A stretch of 51,274 nucleotides of DNA, from positions 256,980-308,253 of the forward strand of contig NZ_AKGG01000016.1 of NCBI RefSeq assembly GCF_000277645.1, given 5' to 3'. Both the position numbers and the translations under genes were made by a program. The stretch comes from Weissella koreensis KCTC 3621 (GTDB taxonomy: Bacteria > Bacillota > Bacilli > Lactobacillales > Lactobacillaceae). The notes below the pieces were generated by a model. That model made no database searches, had not been told where the DNA came from, and was given only the letters and a program-made list of their open reading frames with translations. Position 1 is the first letter of the stretch. Each line of letters starts with the position of its first letter. Positions 1 to 8,766 of this stretch are shown here, one piece after another.

Positions 1-3000
1 TACCGGTATTTCAGTTTTTTCTTCCACCTTAGTTAAATCAGGCTTATTTTCTGGTTCAACTAGTTTTTCCAGTTCAACTGGTTTAGTCAATTCAATGATA
101 TTTGGTACTTCACTTATTCTCGTCGAAAAATCTATCTGTTTCCCACTAGCATCAATATGTTCCTCTATAACTGACAGATCTATTTTCTTCTCATTTTCCA
201 ACTTAGTTGAATTAAGATTAATTTCCGTTTCAACCAATATTTGCGGCATCCGTAATATTTCCGGTTGGACCACCGATTTCAGTGGCTTATTTAATTCCTC
301 AATTATCGTCGTAGAAAACATTTTATAGTCCATCAAAAACGGAATCATTTCTTCCACTGATTCCCATTGCTGTTTTGGCAAAACATTGATATTTGCTTGA
401 TGCAACATTGGATGTATAGTTTTTATTTTTAACGGACTTGTTTTTTTAGTCAGTTCATTTTTTTGTTGCTCTAATGTCTCATTATTTATTAGTAACGATA
501 TTTGCTTTGATTTTTCTCCATCGACTGATTTAATGATTGGCACTACCAGATTATTTTCAACCTTTTCATTATAAATCACTGGATTTAATGTTGTAGTATT
601 ATGCTTCAAATTTTCGTCTGGTGCGGCTACCACAATTAATGGTTTAATTTGATTGATAAAATCATTTCCCTGTTGTCTACTATCGTAACCAGGAACTTTA
701 TTCTCAGAAACTGTATATTGATATGCTTTACCTAATTGATCATACTTGGGCAACGCCTTAAAAGTATAATGCCAACCATCTTTAGCTCCAATTTTAGCCG
801 TTCGATAAATTGCTCCATTTTGTAATAATTTGATCGTAATTTTTTTAGGACGTAACCCAGCTTTATTATCTTGGTCTTTCCAATACTTTTGACCCGTTAC
901 TTGGGTTGTTCCCACTAACGTATTGTAAATATCATTATTTTTATATTTAATCTGATAATATTCAACTGGTTTTTCACGAACCTGATAATTCAATTTCACA
1001 CCATTTTGATATTTAGGTAGTTTTTTAAATACATACTGCCACTGAGTTTGTTTAGTTACAATTTGGGTTGCTACCACATTGTTTGCTTGCATCAATTCTA
1101 AAATAATTTCTTTGGGACGGAATTTATCATGATCATTATCGTCCTGCCAAATTTTCTTTCCTTGTATTTTGCTTTGACCATCTTTCAAAGTATTCTTCAA
1201 ATTAAAACCATCAATATGAGTTTTATAACCTTTCACTGGGTCTTCCTCAATTTGATACCGATTCAAATCACCTTTTTCATCATACTTTTCCAATTGATTA
1301 AATTCATAATTCCATTTTTGATGAGCTGTGATCACCTTCTTATGAATCATTTTCCCATTCTTTATCAATTTAACTGTAATTTGTTTTGGTCGTGTTTTTT
1401 CTGCATTATCATTATCAATCCATGTTTTATGACCATGGATTTTGATATAAATTGGTTTAAAAACATTTATAAAATCATAACCATACTTTTGAGTAACATA
1501 ATTTTTATTCACTACTTCCGCTACATCATATTTATATTCACGTCCTCGATTATCATATTGTGCTAAATTATCAAATTGGTACTGCCATTGATTTTTTGCC
1601 CCAATTTGAATCTTTTGAACCACTTTTTTATTTCTAATTAATTCAATTTCAACCTTTCGTGGACGTAATCCTGCTTCATTATTTTGATCCTGCCAGATCT
1701 TCTGTCCTTGAATACTAGTCGTTCCATTTAGAACATGAATAAAATCAAATCCATCTTGTTTAGTCTTATATTTAAATATCTCTGATTCATTTACTGTATA
1801 TTGATAGCGTTGTCCATTCTCGTCAAATTCAGGTAATTTTTCAAAATGATAATTCCATCTATCTTTAGCGCTGACAATTGTAGTCTTTAATAATTGTCCA
1901 TTTTGCATTAAATTTACTCCAACTTGCTGAGGCCGGTAATTTTTAAGATTATGTTTGTCGAACCATTTTAAATTTCCATTTACCTCTGTTAACGTTGGCT
2001 GTAATTTATTTTTAACTGTGACAGTTTTTAATTGTCCTTCGTCAATTTGCACAGTTAAATCTTTATTATCTATTTGGTACCCCACTGGCGCTTTCATCTC
2101 TTTTAAAAGATATTGACCTGGTTTCAAATTATCTACCAAAGCATATCCATTTTGGTCCGTTTTTAAATTAGATTTAACTAAATTATTGTTTTGATCATAT
2201 AAACTGAATTTAGCTCCTGCTAATAATTTTTGATCATTTTCGTCTTGCTTAATAATCGCCAATTTGCCAGGCTCAATGTAATTACTAACTCCTTGACCAG
2301 TTGCCACAAACGATAGATTTGTAACATCACCACCCAAAACATTCCCATAATTATCTTCAAGTTGCACCACATTTTTAACCTTTATGTCATTTCCCTCACG
2401 CAAATATTTAAAATTAGCATCGTCAGTTCCAATTGATGTAGTGTAACTAATTTCATAATCATATTGATAACCTGGCACAACCTTTCCTTGAATCACTAAT
2501 TCTCGGTCATGAACTAACTTAACCGATATATCTTCTCCTGAGACCTCTCCCTGTCGATTAAAATTATTTACATAGATTCTATTATCAGCATCCTTTTTCA
2601 AAATTAAATGTCCATAATGCACACTTAAATTTTCCGCATCAAACTTTAAATATTCGGGAAGGGTATCTCGAATAACGAATTCATCGTTATTTAATTTGGC
2701 ATGATTTAAAAATATACGCCATGTATAAGTTAATTGTTTAGTCTTTGGATCATAATCATAACGTCCACTTTTTTTAATTGGTAAATACTGATCATTTAAA
2801 TCATTTGTGGTCACGGGCGTATCACGTTGTTGATATCGATCGTCAAAAAGTCGATAATTTTGTTGATTAATTTTGAAATTAGCCCAACCTTTTTCATTAT
2901 AGGTCGCTTTAAAATTAATCTTTAAATGCCCTTTTAGATCATTGGCTGGTAAATCATTTTTGAAAATAAATTTAATTTTATTGGCATGTCCATTATATTG

Positions 3001-3363
3001 TCCATTAGCAATCACTTGTCCTCTGGCATCTACAACATCAATATTCAATCCCAAAGCACTCGCCGCTTGAAAGGACTTAGGAATATCATTAACCATAAAA
3101 TAATCATTTGCTTTAATTTGCTGTCCATCAGGTATTTGCCAGTCATATAAAACTTCAATTTCCTGATTTTGACTTTCAACCACCGTATTAGCTGGAATTT
3201 CCTGACCATTTTGTTGGACTCTGATTTGTGTATATTGGATCTTAATTTTTTTCGGTAGAGAAGACCCCTGCTGCAAACTACTCGCTAAAACATCAATTGG
3301 GCTTACTAAGCTACTTAGACTCACTATGAATATTTGAAGACAACAAAAAAGTTTTTTCAACAT
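1..3363 (-). CDS. Cna-B repeat surface adhesin, 5' part (runs off the window)
   Basis: Cell-surface adhesin, visible for 1121 codons without a stop; the C-terminus and any LPXTG sorting signal lie beyond base 1. It starts at ATG 3363 behind AAGGTGGGAG. Residues 1-27 form a signal peptide (KK, hydrophobic core, ending near VLAS). Residues about 40-345 resemble tandem collagen-adhesin-type beta-sandwich domains. Residues about 360-440 are a SpaA-like prealbumin domain (GKLAIIKQDENDQKLLAGAKF). Five Cna-B repeats of about 90 residues begin near 450, 540, 633, 726 and 816, each with the pattern G-x-K-x-W-x-D-x-(D/N)N followed by RP-(K/R). Residues after about 895 are E/K/I-rich low-complexity sequence, probably a stalk. 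Cna-B and SpaA domains commonly form Lys-Asn isopeptide bonds. The ligand cannot be read from sequence. The gene is monocistronic as far as visible. Confidence 0.9.
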   Translation of the reverse strand, partial: MLKKLFCCLQIFIVSLSSLVSPIDVLASSLQQGSSLPKKIKIQYTQIRVQQNGQEIPANTVVESQNQEIEVLYDWQIPDGQQIKANDYFMVNDIPKSFQAASALGLNIDVVDARGQVIANGQYNGHANKIKFIFKNDLPANDLKGHLKINFKATYNEKGWANFKINQQNYRLFDDRYQQRDTPVTTNDLNDQYLPIKKSGRYDYDPKTKQLTYTWRIFLNHAKLNNDEFVIRDTLPEYLKFDAENLSVHYGHLILKKDADNRIYVNNFNRQGEVSGEDISVKLVHDRELVIQGKVVPGYQYDYEISYTTSIGTDDANFKYLREGNDIKVKNVVQLEDNYGNVLGGDVTNLSFVATGQGVSNYIEPGKLAIIKQDENDQKLLAGAKFSLYDQNNNLVKSNLKTDQNGYALVDNLKPGQYLLKEMKAPVGYQIDNKDLTVQIDEGQLKTVTVKNKLQPTLTEVNGNLKWFDKHNLKNYRPQQVGVNLMQNGQLLKTTIVSAKDRWNYHFEKLPEFDENGQRYQYTVNESEIFKYKTKQDGFDFIHVLNGTTSIQGQKIWQDQNNEAGLRPRKVEIELIRNKKVVQKIQIGAKNQWQYQFDNLAQYDNRGREYKYDVAEVVNKNYVTQKYGYDFINVFKPIYIKIHGHKTWIDNDNAEKTRPKQITVKLIKNGKMIHKKVITAHQKWNYEFNQLEKYDEKGDLNRYQIEEDPVKGYKTHIDGFNLKNTLKDGQSKIQGKKIWQDDNDHDKFRPKEIILELMQANNVVATQIVTKQTQWQYVFKKLPKYQNGVKLNYQVREKPVEYYQIKYKNNDIYNTLVGTTQVTGQKYWKDQDNKAGLRPKKITIKLLQNGAIYRTAKIGAKDGWHYTFKALPKYDQLGKAYQYTVSENKVPGYDSRQQGNDFINQIKPLIVVAAPDENLKHNTTTLNPVIYNEKVENNLVVPIIKSVDGEKSKQISLLINNETLEQQKNELTKKTSPLKIKTIHPMLHQANINVLPKQQWESVEEMIPFLMDYKMFSTTIIEELNKPLKSVVQPEILRMPQILVETEINLNSTKLENEKKIDLSVIEEHIDASGKQIDFSTRISEVPNIIELTKPVELEKLVEPENKPDLTKVEEKTEIPV

Positions 3364-3803
3364 ACTCCCACCTTTTCCTTAAAGTTCATACTTAATTTCT
3401 AAAAACGCATCTACCATTCTTGATTAAGTCAAACATCTTTAATAATGTTAGTTGTATGGAATATAATTAATTTTAATAAAATCAATGTTTCTTTCCGCCC
3501 CTAACGGTCTTCACATAGTAATATACAAAACAGTCCTTGGCAACATTGACCTTCTATTCACAATCGAATTTTAATTTAATACCTACGAAAGTGCCAAAGA
3601 CACCAGCTATAAGCCATCTTTAATGTTTAATACAGAAATTACAAAATCTTTTTTTCTCATAATTTATGTCTAAAAAAACATCACAAGCCTAAATTTGTTC
3701 ACAAAAATTTCACAAAATATCCTATAATTTTTCATGAATTTATTCATAATATCTACCTACATTCAATATTATTTATCTATTTATTTGAATTTTTTAAACA
3801 AAA
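3364..3803. other. AT-rich gene-free region between the adhesin and the ABC-F gene
   Basis: About 440 bases without a credible ORF. It should hold the promoter of the minus-strand adhesin gene, but I could not choose a convincing -35/-10 pair. Two near-identical TTCACAAAA-type direct repeats lie at about 3699-3719, 12 bp apart. Nothing else recognisable was found. Confidence 0.5.
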
Positions 3804-3830
3804 AAGCCGGAACAAAAAGTCCCGACTAAT
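3804..3830 (-). terminator. Rho-independent terminator of the ABC-F gene
   Basis: Read on the minus strand, AGTCGGGAC and GTTCCGGCT pair fully (two G-U pairs) around a T-rich loop, followed by a T tract. It lies about 80 bases after the stop codon of the ABC-F gene. On the plus strand the stem has mismatches, so it is directional. Confidence 0.8.
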
Positions 3831-3908
3831 TTATAACTTTATTTTAAATATTCTAAATTAAACACAATTTCTAACTACAAGAATAGTTAAAAATCGATCA
3901 ATCTAGTT

Positions 3909-5540
3909 TTATAAGATAATTTGTTTCTCTTCTAATTGTTTTTGCACTTCAGGATGTTCGATAAATTCATCGTAGCTCATCTCAGCACGATCAATTGAAC
4001 CTTGATCTGATACAACCACAACATGATCAGCAATAGTTTGAGCAAATGTTCGGTCATGCGAAGTAAATACTAATGATCCTTCGTATTCAACTAAACCATC
4101 ATTCAATGAGGTAATTGATTCCAAATCCAAGTGGTTAGTAGGATCATCTAGCAACAAAACATTAGTCTTAGTTAACATCAGCTTTGATAACATCACCCGT
4201 ACTTTTTCTCCCCCAGATAAAACATCCAAAGTCTTTTCAGCATCTTCACCACGGAACAACATCCGGCCAAGCAAACCACGCAAGAATGTATTGTCATTTT
4301 CTTCCTTTGAAGCATAATCGCGTAAGAAGTCTAGAATTGGCATCTCAGGCTTTTCAAAATTGGCTGCCATATCTTTAGCTAGATAATCACGAGTAGTCGT
4401 TACACCCCAAGTGACTGAACCTGTATCAGGTTCCATACGACCAGCCATGATATCCAATATTGCTGTAGCAGCAATATCGTTTTCAGCCATGATCAAAGTC
4501 TTTTCCTTTGGAGACAAAGTGAATGAAATATCATCCAAAATTTTAACCCCATCAACAGTCTTTGAAACATTTTCGACCCGAACTAAGTCATTTCCAATTT
4601 CACGAGTTGTTTCAAAATGAATATATGGGTACTTACGAGATGATGGTTGAATGTCATCTAGTGTAATTTTATCTAATTGCTTTTTACGTGAAGTAGCTTG
4701 CTTTGACTTTGAAGCATTGGCTGAGAAACGTGCAATGAAATCTTGCAATTCCTTAATTTGTTCTTCCTTCTTTGAATTAGCATTAGATTGCAAACGAGCT
4801 GCTAATTCTGATGATTCTTTCCAGAAGTCATAGTTACCAACAAACAACTTAATCTTACCAAAATCAACATCCAAAATCATTGTTGAAACGGCATTCAAGA
4901 AGTGTCGATCGTGGGAAACCACAAGGACGATATTTTCATAATCTGCCAAAAAATCTTCCAACCATGAAATTGTCTTAGTATCTAGTCCGTTGGTAGGCTC
5001 GTCTAAGACCAAAATATCTGGGTTTCCAAATAATGTTTGTGCTAACAAAACCTTAACTTTAGTAGTTTCAGGTAAGTCAGCCATCAAAGTGTAATGAAGT
5101 TCTGAAGGAATCCCCATATTTTGAAGAAGTTGAAGTGCATCAGTTTCAGCGTTCCATCCATTCATTTCTTCAAAACGAGCTGATAATTCTCCAACTTGGA
5201 TTCCATCTTCATCTGTAAATGGATCATGAAGATACAATTCATCCATAGCTTGCTTCACATCGTATAACTCTTTATAACCGCGCATCACGGTTTCTAAAAC
5301 TGTATATTCATCAAAAGCAAAGTGATCCTGAACCAATGATGACATTCGTTCATTAGCACCCATTGAGACATTTCCCGTTGTAGGAGCTAATTTACCTTCT
5401 AAGACTTTTAGAAAAGTTGACTTACCTGCACCGTTAGCTCCAATAATTCCATAGGTGTTCCCTGGTGTGAATTTTAAATTTACATCGTCATAAAGTTTTT
5501 TTCCGTTAAATGCGACGGAAATATTTGATACTGTTAGCAT
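3909..5540 (-). CDS. ABC-F ATPase, YbiT-like
   Basis: Cytosolic ABC-F protein with two ATPase domains and no membrane segments; family members act on the ribosome as translation factors or antibiotic-protection proteins. The linker (RFSANASKSKQATSRKKQLD, about residues 271-290) and the FAFDEYTVLETVMRGYKELYD stretch match the YbiT group. NBD1 has Walker A GANGAGKST (34-42) and Walker B ILVLDE, but its signature is LPETTK (about 156-161) rather than LSGGQ. NBD2 has signature LSGGEK (441-446), but its Walker A position reads AENDIAAT (about 352-359) and Walker B ends in DD, not DE. One composite ATP site is therefore canonical and the other degenerate. The start at 5540 follows AAAGGAG at 8 bases; an upstream in-frame ATG at 5567 lacks a Shine-Dalgarno site. 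Its target or any resistance role is not visible. Confidence 0.92.
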   Translation of the reverse strand: MLTVSNISVAFNGKKLYDDVNLKFTPGNTYGIIGANGAGKSTFLKVLEGKLAPTTGNVSMGANERMSSLVQDHFAFDEYTVLETVMRGYKELYDVKQAMDELYLHDPFTDEDGIQVGELSARFEEMNGWNAETDALQLLQNMGIPSELHYTLMADLPETTKVKVLLAQTLFGNPDILVLDEPTNGLDTKTISWLEDFLADYENIVLVVSHDRHFLNAVSTMILDVDFGKIKLFVGNYDFWKESSELAARLQSNANSKKEEQIKELQDFIARFSANASKSKQATSRKKQLDKITLDDIQPSSRKYPYIHFETTREIGNDLVRVENVSKTVDGVKILDDISFTLSPKEKTLIMAENDIAATAILDIMAGRMEPDTGSVTWGVTTTRDYLAKDMAANFEKPEMPILDFLRDYASKEENDNTFLRGLLGRMLFRGEDAEKTLDVLSGGEKVRVMLSKLMLTKTNVLLLDDPTNHLDLESITSLNDGLVEYEGSLVFTSHDRTFAQTIADHVVVVSDQGSIDRAEMSYDEFIEHPEVQKQLEEKQIIL

Positions 5541-5723
5541 TAATGATTCTCCTTTTACCTGTTTCATAAAGCAGTTACCACTAAAAATGGTACCTCTGCT
5601 ATAATTTCAAATTAATTCAAATTGATTTTTATCAATTTCAGCTTTAAATCATTTCTGTTATCAAAATGACAAGACTTAACCATTCTAACAGAAACAAAGC
5701 AACCGCGCTGACTTTTTATAAAA

Positions 5724-6506
5724 TTAATGAGCCCGAGCCAAGCTTATAAAATAAATTCCCGCTTCAATCAGAGCAATATAGAAACTCACAGGAAGATTCG
5801 TCCAATACGCTAAAGCTAAGCCACCCCAAACCCCAATTAAGGCAAATATAATTGCTAATCCAATCATTTGCCAGACTGTTCTTCCCCAGCGCATTGCTGA
5901 AGAAGATGGTAACACTAATAAAATAAAAATTAGTAATGATCCGACCACCTGAGCTGAAATAGCCACCGTTACAGCAATCATCAATAAGAAGATGATCTCT
6001 AATCCCGTTTCATGATGAAGGCTATATTTTGCAGTTTCATAGTCGAAAGCAAAATGACGAAAAGGTCGATATAGCACCAACATCAGTACTAAAATAATCA
6101 AAGCTAATACAATGACTTGCCAGACATTTTCATCACTAATACTAAAAATGGATCCAAATAAAATTCCCGTTGCTGAACTAGCACTTTTTTCTGATAACGA
6201 AAGAAAAGCTACTCCTAATCCAATTGCCACTGCACTAACTGCTGAAATGATCGATTCAGATCGATGTTCGCTCAAACCTAACTGACCAATACTAATCGCC
6301 GAAACCGCCGTAAATAAAAGCATCCCCCACAATGGAGACCAACTCATAAAAATTCCAAATGAAGCTCCTGCAAAACCAATTTCACTCAAAACGTGACCAA
6401 AAAAAGACATTCGCTTGGCCACCACAAAGACCCCCATCATCGCTGAAATAATTGCAATGAGCGTCCCCACAATCCATGCATTTTGCATAAACGTATAACT
6501 AAACAT
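5724..6506 (-). CDS. adcB: Zinc ABC transporter permease
   Basis: Membrane permease of the cluster-9 (ZnuB/AdcB/TroC-like) metal ABC family, about 260 residues with roughly eight hydrophobic segments; it forms the channel for metal delivered by the upstream binding protein. The conserved core A-x(4)-GH-x-L-x-EIGFAG (GHVLSEIGFAGASFG) and the C-terminal VGSLLIFILLVLPSSSA stretch support the family. The ATG at 6506 follows AAGGGGAGCAAA and overlaps the end of adcC by 8 bases, implying translational coupling. A GTG five codons upstream is less likely. It is the last gene of adcR-adcA-adcC-adcB, under AdcR-type control. Confidence 0.92.
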   Translation of the reverse strand: MFSYTFMQNAWIVGTLIAIISAMMGVFVVAKRMSFFGHVLSEIGFAGASFGIFMSWSPLWGMLLFTAVSAISIGQLGLSEHRSESIISAVSAVAIGLGVAFLSLSEKSASSATGILFGSIFSISDENVWQVIVLALIILVLMLVLYRPFRHFAFDYETAKYSLHHETGLEIIFLLMIAVTVAISAQVVGSLLIFILLVLPSSSAMRWGRTVWQMIGLAIIFALIGVWGGLALAYWTNLPVSFYIALIEAGIYFISLARAH

Positions 6507-7176
6507 TTTGCTCCCCTTCACGCATTTTTAAACTTTGGCAAGGCCCAAACTCACTTCCATCAGGTCCCAACCTTAAATAGTCATCTGCATAGCCCTGAAT
6601 AATTTCTAGATCATGACTTACCATAATCACACTTAAATTATGATGATCACGATAATGTTTAACCACATCCATTAATTCAAATTTAGCGGATTGATCCAAA
6701 TTAGCAGTGGCCTCATCTAAAATTAAAACATCGGGATTTTTCAAAAGTGCCTGAGCTAAAAAAGCTCGTTGCCGTTCGCCGCCCGAAGCTTGATCAATAC
6801 GTCGTTTAGCAATTTGATCTAATTTCGTATCTTTAATGATGTGTTGCAGCCAATCCTTTTCAGTGCGTGACAACCAAGGGCGCCAACCACGATCAAAGCT
6901 TAGCCCGATATATTCTTTAATATTCAAAGGAAAAGCCTGCATATCTGAACGATATTGTGGAACATAAGCAATTTCAACGTCTTTTTTTGCCCATTCAAAG
7001 TTTCCTTCCGTCAAGTTTATTTCCTGCATTAATGCTTTTAATAACGTTGTTTTCCCAACTCCATTTTCCCCTAATAAAGCTAAAACTTGATGTTCTTGGA
7101 CTTCAAAGTTAACATCTCGATATAACCAGCGACCATCTAGATTGATTCCAATTTGATTTCCCGTTAAAATTTTCAT
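6499..7176 (-). CDS. adcC: Zinc ABC transporter ATP-binding protein
   Basis: ATPase that powers the metal transporter, 225 residues. Walker A GENGVGKTT is at about 36-44, the signature is ASGGERQR, Walker B is VLILDEAT and the H-loop is VSHD: a complete single nucleotide-binding domain. It begins with an ATGA overlap with the stop of the binding-protein gene and overlaps the permease start by 8 bases, so the three genes are translationally coupled. The adcR neighbour favours zinc over manganese as substrate. Confidence 0.92.
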   Translation of the reverse strand: MKILTGNQIGINLDGRWLYRDVNFEVQEHQVLALLGENGVGKTTLLKALMQEINLTEGNFEWAKKDVEIAYVPQYRSDMQAFPLNIKEYIGLSFDRGWRPWLSRTEKDWLQHIIKDTKLDQIAKRRIDQASGGERQRAFLAQALLKNPDVLILDEATANLDQSAKFELMDVVKHYRDHHNLSVIMVSHDLEIIQGYADDYLRLGPDGSEFGPCQSLKMREGEQNV

Positions 7177-8090
7177 GATTTTAATGCCTCTTCAATTTGA
7201 TCTAATATTTCTAATTGCCACTGTAAATAATTTTTATCATCCGGCTTGGTTTCCGTCACTTCAACTACTGGAACCTTGTCTTGACGTGCCATGCTCACAG
7301 CCCGTTTTGTCACAGTATTTTCAGCTTGCGGATTATTTACAACAAAAGCCACCTCACCTTGCTTTAAAGTATCATTCCAGGCTAAAACATCAGTGGGGAT
7401 TGGATCATTCCCAGCTTCAATTGCACGCGAAAAATTCTGATTAATATTTTTTACCCCTAAACCGGTCAAGGCATTATCATAAACCGGTTCAGTCACCATA
7501 ATTTTTTTACCTTTAAGTTGTACTGATAATTTATTCCGTTTATTTTCCAAGGGACGTAAAGTTGCCATGTACTTTTTTGCATTGGCTTCAAAATATGACT
7601 TCGATGCGGGATCAATAGAACTTAATTTATCCACTAATGGTTGCATCATTTGCTTAGCGATCATCGGTTGATACCAAAAATGTTCATTATCCCCAGCTTG
7701 ATATCCAACAACTTGATTCACATTAATCTTTTGGGCTTTTTGATTAGCCTTAGCAAATTTTGTTGACCAAGCATCATATCCTGCTCCATTGGAAATAATC
7801 AATTGCGCCTTAGCGTACTGTTTAGCAGTTTCTACACTGGGCTCATATTCATGCGGATCAATGGAAGCTTTAGTAAGAATGCTATCTACTTGCCCCCGAT
7901 TACCCACTACAGCTTTCGCCATTTCACCATAAACAGCAAGACTCGTCACGATGTTTATTTTTTTTGTCGCTTCTAATCCCTGATTCGCCTTTTCATTTTG
8001 CCAAGCTCGTTGAAAAATTAATCCCAATAAAATAATAACCGCTATGACCGGAATCAGCACCCAGCGCAAACGACGATTCTTTTTTTGCAT
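7173..8090 (-). CDS. adcA: Metal-binding protein of the zinc ABC transporter
   Basis: Extracellular solute-binding protein of the TroA/ZnuA superfamily, 305 residues. Likely metal ligands are His in DPHEYEP and His in EHFWYQP; the third-ligand region reads VTEPVYDNALTGLG and the C-terminal motif VVEVTETKPDDKNY marks a TroA subgroup distinct from His-loop ZnuA. The N-terminus has KKNRRLR followed by a hydrophobic helix (about 10-26) but no lipobox cysteine, and no cysteine at all, so it is probably held by an uncleaved signal anchor. There is no His-rich loop. It starts 4 bases after adcR and is coupled to adcC by ATGA. Zinc is inferred from adcR; manganese cannot be excluded. Confidence 0.88.
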   Translation of the reverse strand: MQKKNRRLRWVLIPVIAVIILLGLIFQRAWQNEKANQGLEATKKINIVTSLAVYGEMAKAVVGNRGQVDSILTKASIDPHEYEPSVETAKQYAKAQLIISNGAGYDAWSTKFAKANQKAQKINVNQVVGYQAGDNEHFWYQPMIAKQMMQPLVDKLSSIDPASKSYFEANAKKYMATLRPLENKRNKLSVQLKGKKIMVTEPVYDNALTGLGVKNINQNFSRAIEAGNDPIPTDVLAWNDTLKQGEVAFVVNNPQAENTVTKRAVSMARQDKVPVVEVTETKPDDKNYLQWQLEILDQIEEALKS

Positions 8091-8094
8091 AATC

Positions 8095-8556
8095 CTACTC
8101 CTCTTTTAGACAATGCCCCAATTCAGTGATAAAACGGCTAATCACCTGTTGTTCGCTTGCTGAAAATTGTTGAATAATTGCATCATAAACTGCTAACGTT
8201 TCTGCGTGCTGCTCCGCATGTATTTCTGCCAATGCTGCTCCTTGTTGATTAACGGTAAATCTTACTAACCGTGCATCTTTTTGATCAATCACTGGTACCA
8301 CACAATTACAATCATCTTTCTGCAGCCCCTTCATGGCCTTGGTAATAGCTGCCGGACTAATCTGCAAAGCTTCTGCTAATTCCTTATTAGTTTGTAGGCC
8401 TTTTTGATTTAACAACATTAAGATATGTCCCTGGGTATTAGTAATCGTACTCTGAGTCTTACTAAAAAGAATTTCACGTTGTTGTTCAGCAACTGTATGT
8501 AATTGGTTTAATAAAGCATCAATTTGGATCGCTTTTATTTCAATTTGTTGGTCCAT
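8095..8556 (-). CDS. adcR: AdcR-type zinc-responsive MarR repressor
   Basis: MarR-family winged-helix regulator, 153 residues, first gene of the zinc operon. The stretch TNTQGHILMLL with His44, the helix SPAAITKAMKGLQK, and His113/His117 (HAEQH) align with AdcR/ZitR of streptococci and lactococci, where these histidines bind zinc. The positions matching the remembered streptococcal Cys30 and Glu41 are not conserved (Glu is replaced by Gly43), while the wing carries Cys83-x-Cys85. Two AdcR boxes directly upstream indicate autorepression of the whole operon when zinc is sufficient. Start ATG 8556 follows AAGGAG at 8 bases. Confidence 0.9.
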   Translation of the reverse strand: MDQQIEIKAIQIDALLNQLHTVAEQQREILFSKTQSTITNTQGHILMLLNQKGLQTNKELAEALQISPAAITKAMKGLQKDDCNCVVPVIDQKDARLVRFTVNQQGAALAEIHAEQHAETLAVYDAIIQQFSASEQQVISRFITELGHCLKEE

Positions 8557-8568
8557 TTCACAAACTCC

Positions 8569-8592
8569 TTAACTGGTTAATAAACTGGTTAA
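8569..8592 (-). promoter_or_regulatory. Tandem AdcR operator boxes
   Basis: TTAACTGGTTAA (8569-8580) matches the AdcR consensus TTAACYRGTTAA exactly; TAAACTGGTTAA (8581-8592) follows directly with one mismatch. Together they fill the space between the -10 element and the adcR Shine-Dalgarno site, where bound repressor would block transcription initiation. Confidence 0.88.
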
Positions 8593-8593
8593 T

Positions 8594-8623
8594 AATATAC
8601 CGTAAGTTTTATGAAACTGTCAA
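8594..8623 (-). promoter_or_regulatory. Promoter of the adcRACB operon
   Basis: On the minus strand a perfect -35 TTGACA (8618-8623) and a -10 TATATT (8594-8599) are separated by 18 bases, immediately upstream of the AdcR boxes. Confidence 0.75.
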
Positions 8624-8649
8624 CTTATAAAATAATACAATATAAAAAA

Positions 8650-8675
8650 AGATCAGGACTTCCCAGTCCCAATCT
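8650..8675 (-). terminator. Terminator downstream of oatA
   Basis: On the minus strand AGATTGGGACT pairs with AGTCCTGATCT (two G-U pairs, 4-base loop) and is followed by seven T. It insulates the zinc operon promoter from oatA. Confidence 0.85.
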
Positions 8676-8766
8676 CAATTTAATTATAATTTAAGATCAA
8701 ATGTTATTTTTGATCTCTGTATTTTCCAAACAATACATTTTTTGTGCTTGATTATGATTAATATAC

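Noticed and set aside
1129..1566. 145-codon hydrophobic frame on the plus strand within the adhesin region
   Set aside because: It is the complement of Cna-B repeats in the intact adhesin frame; the F/I-rich composition is that of antisense AT-rich coding DNA.
3695..3725. TTCACAAAA-type direct repeats resembling PhoP or similar regulator boxes
   Set aside because: Only two copies in very AT-rich DNA with no matched promoter; chance occurrence is likely.
5538..5567. Upstream start of the ABC-F gene as a leader peptide for attenuation
   Set aside because: The upstream ATG is in frame with the main gene and without a ribosome site; no convincing alternative hairpins were seen, so a leader-peptide attenuator is not supported.
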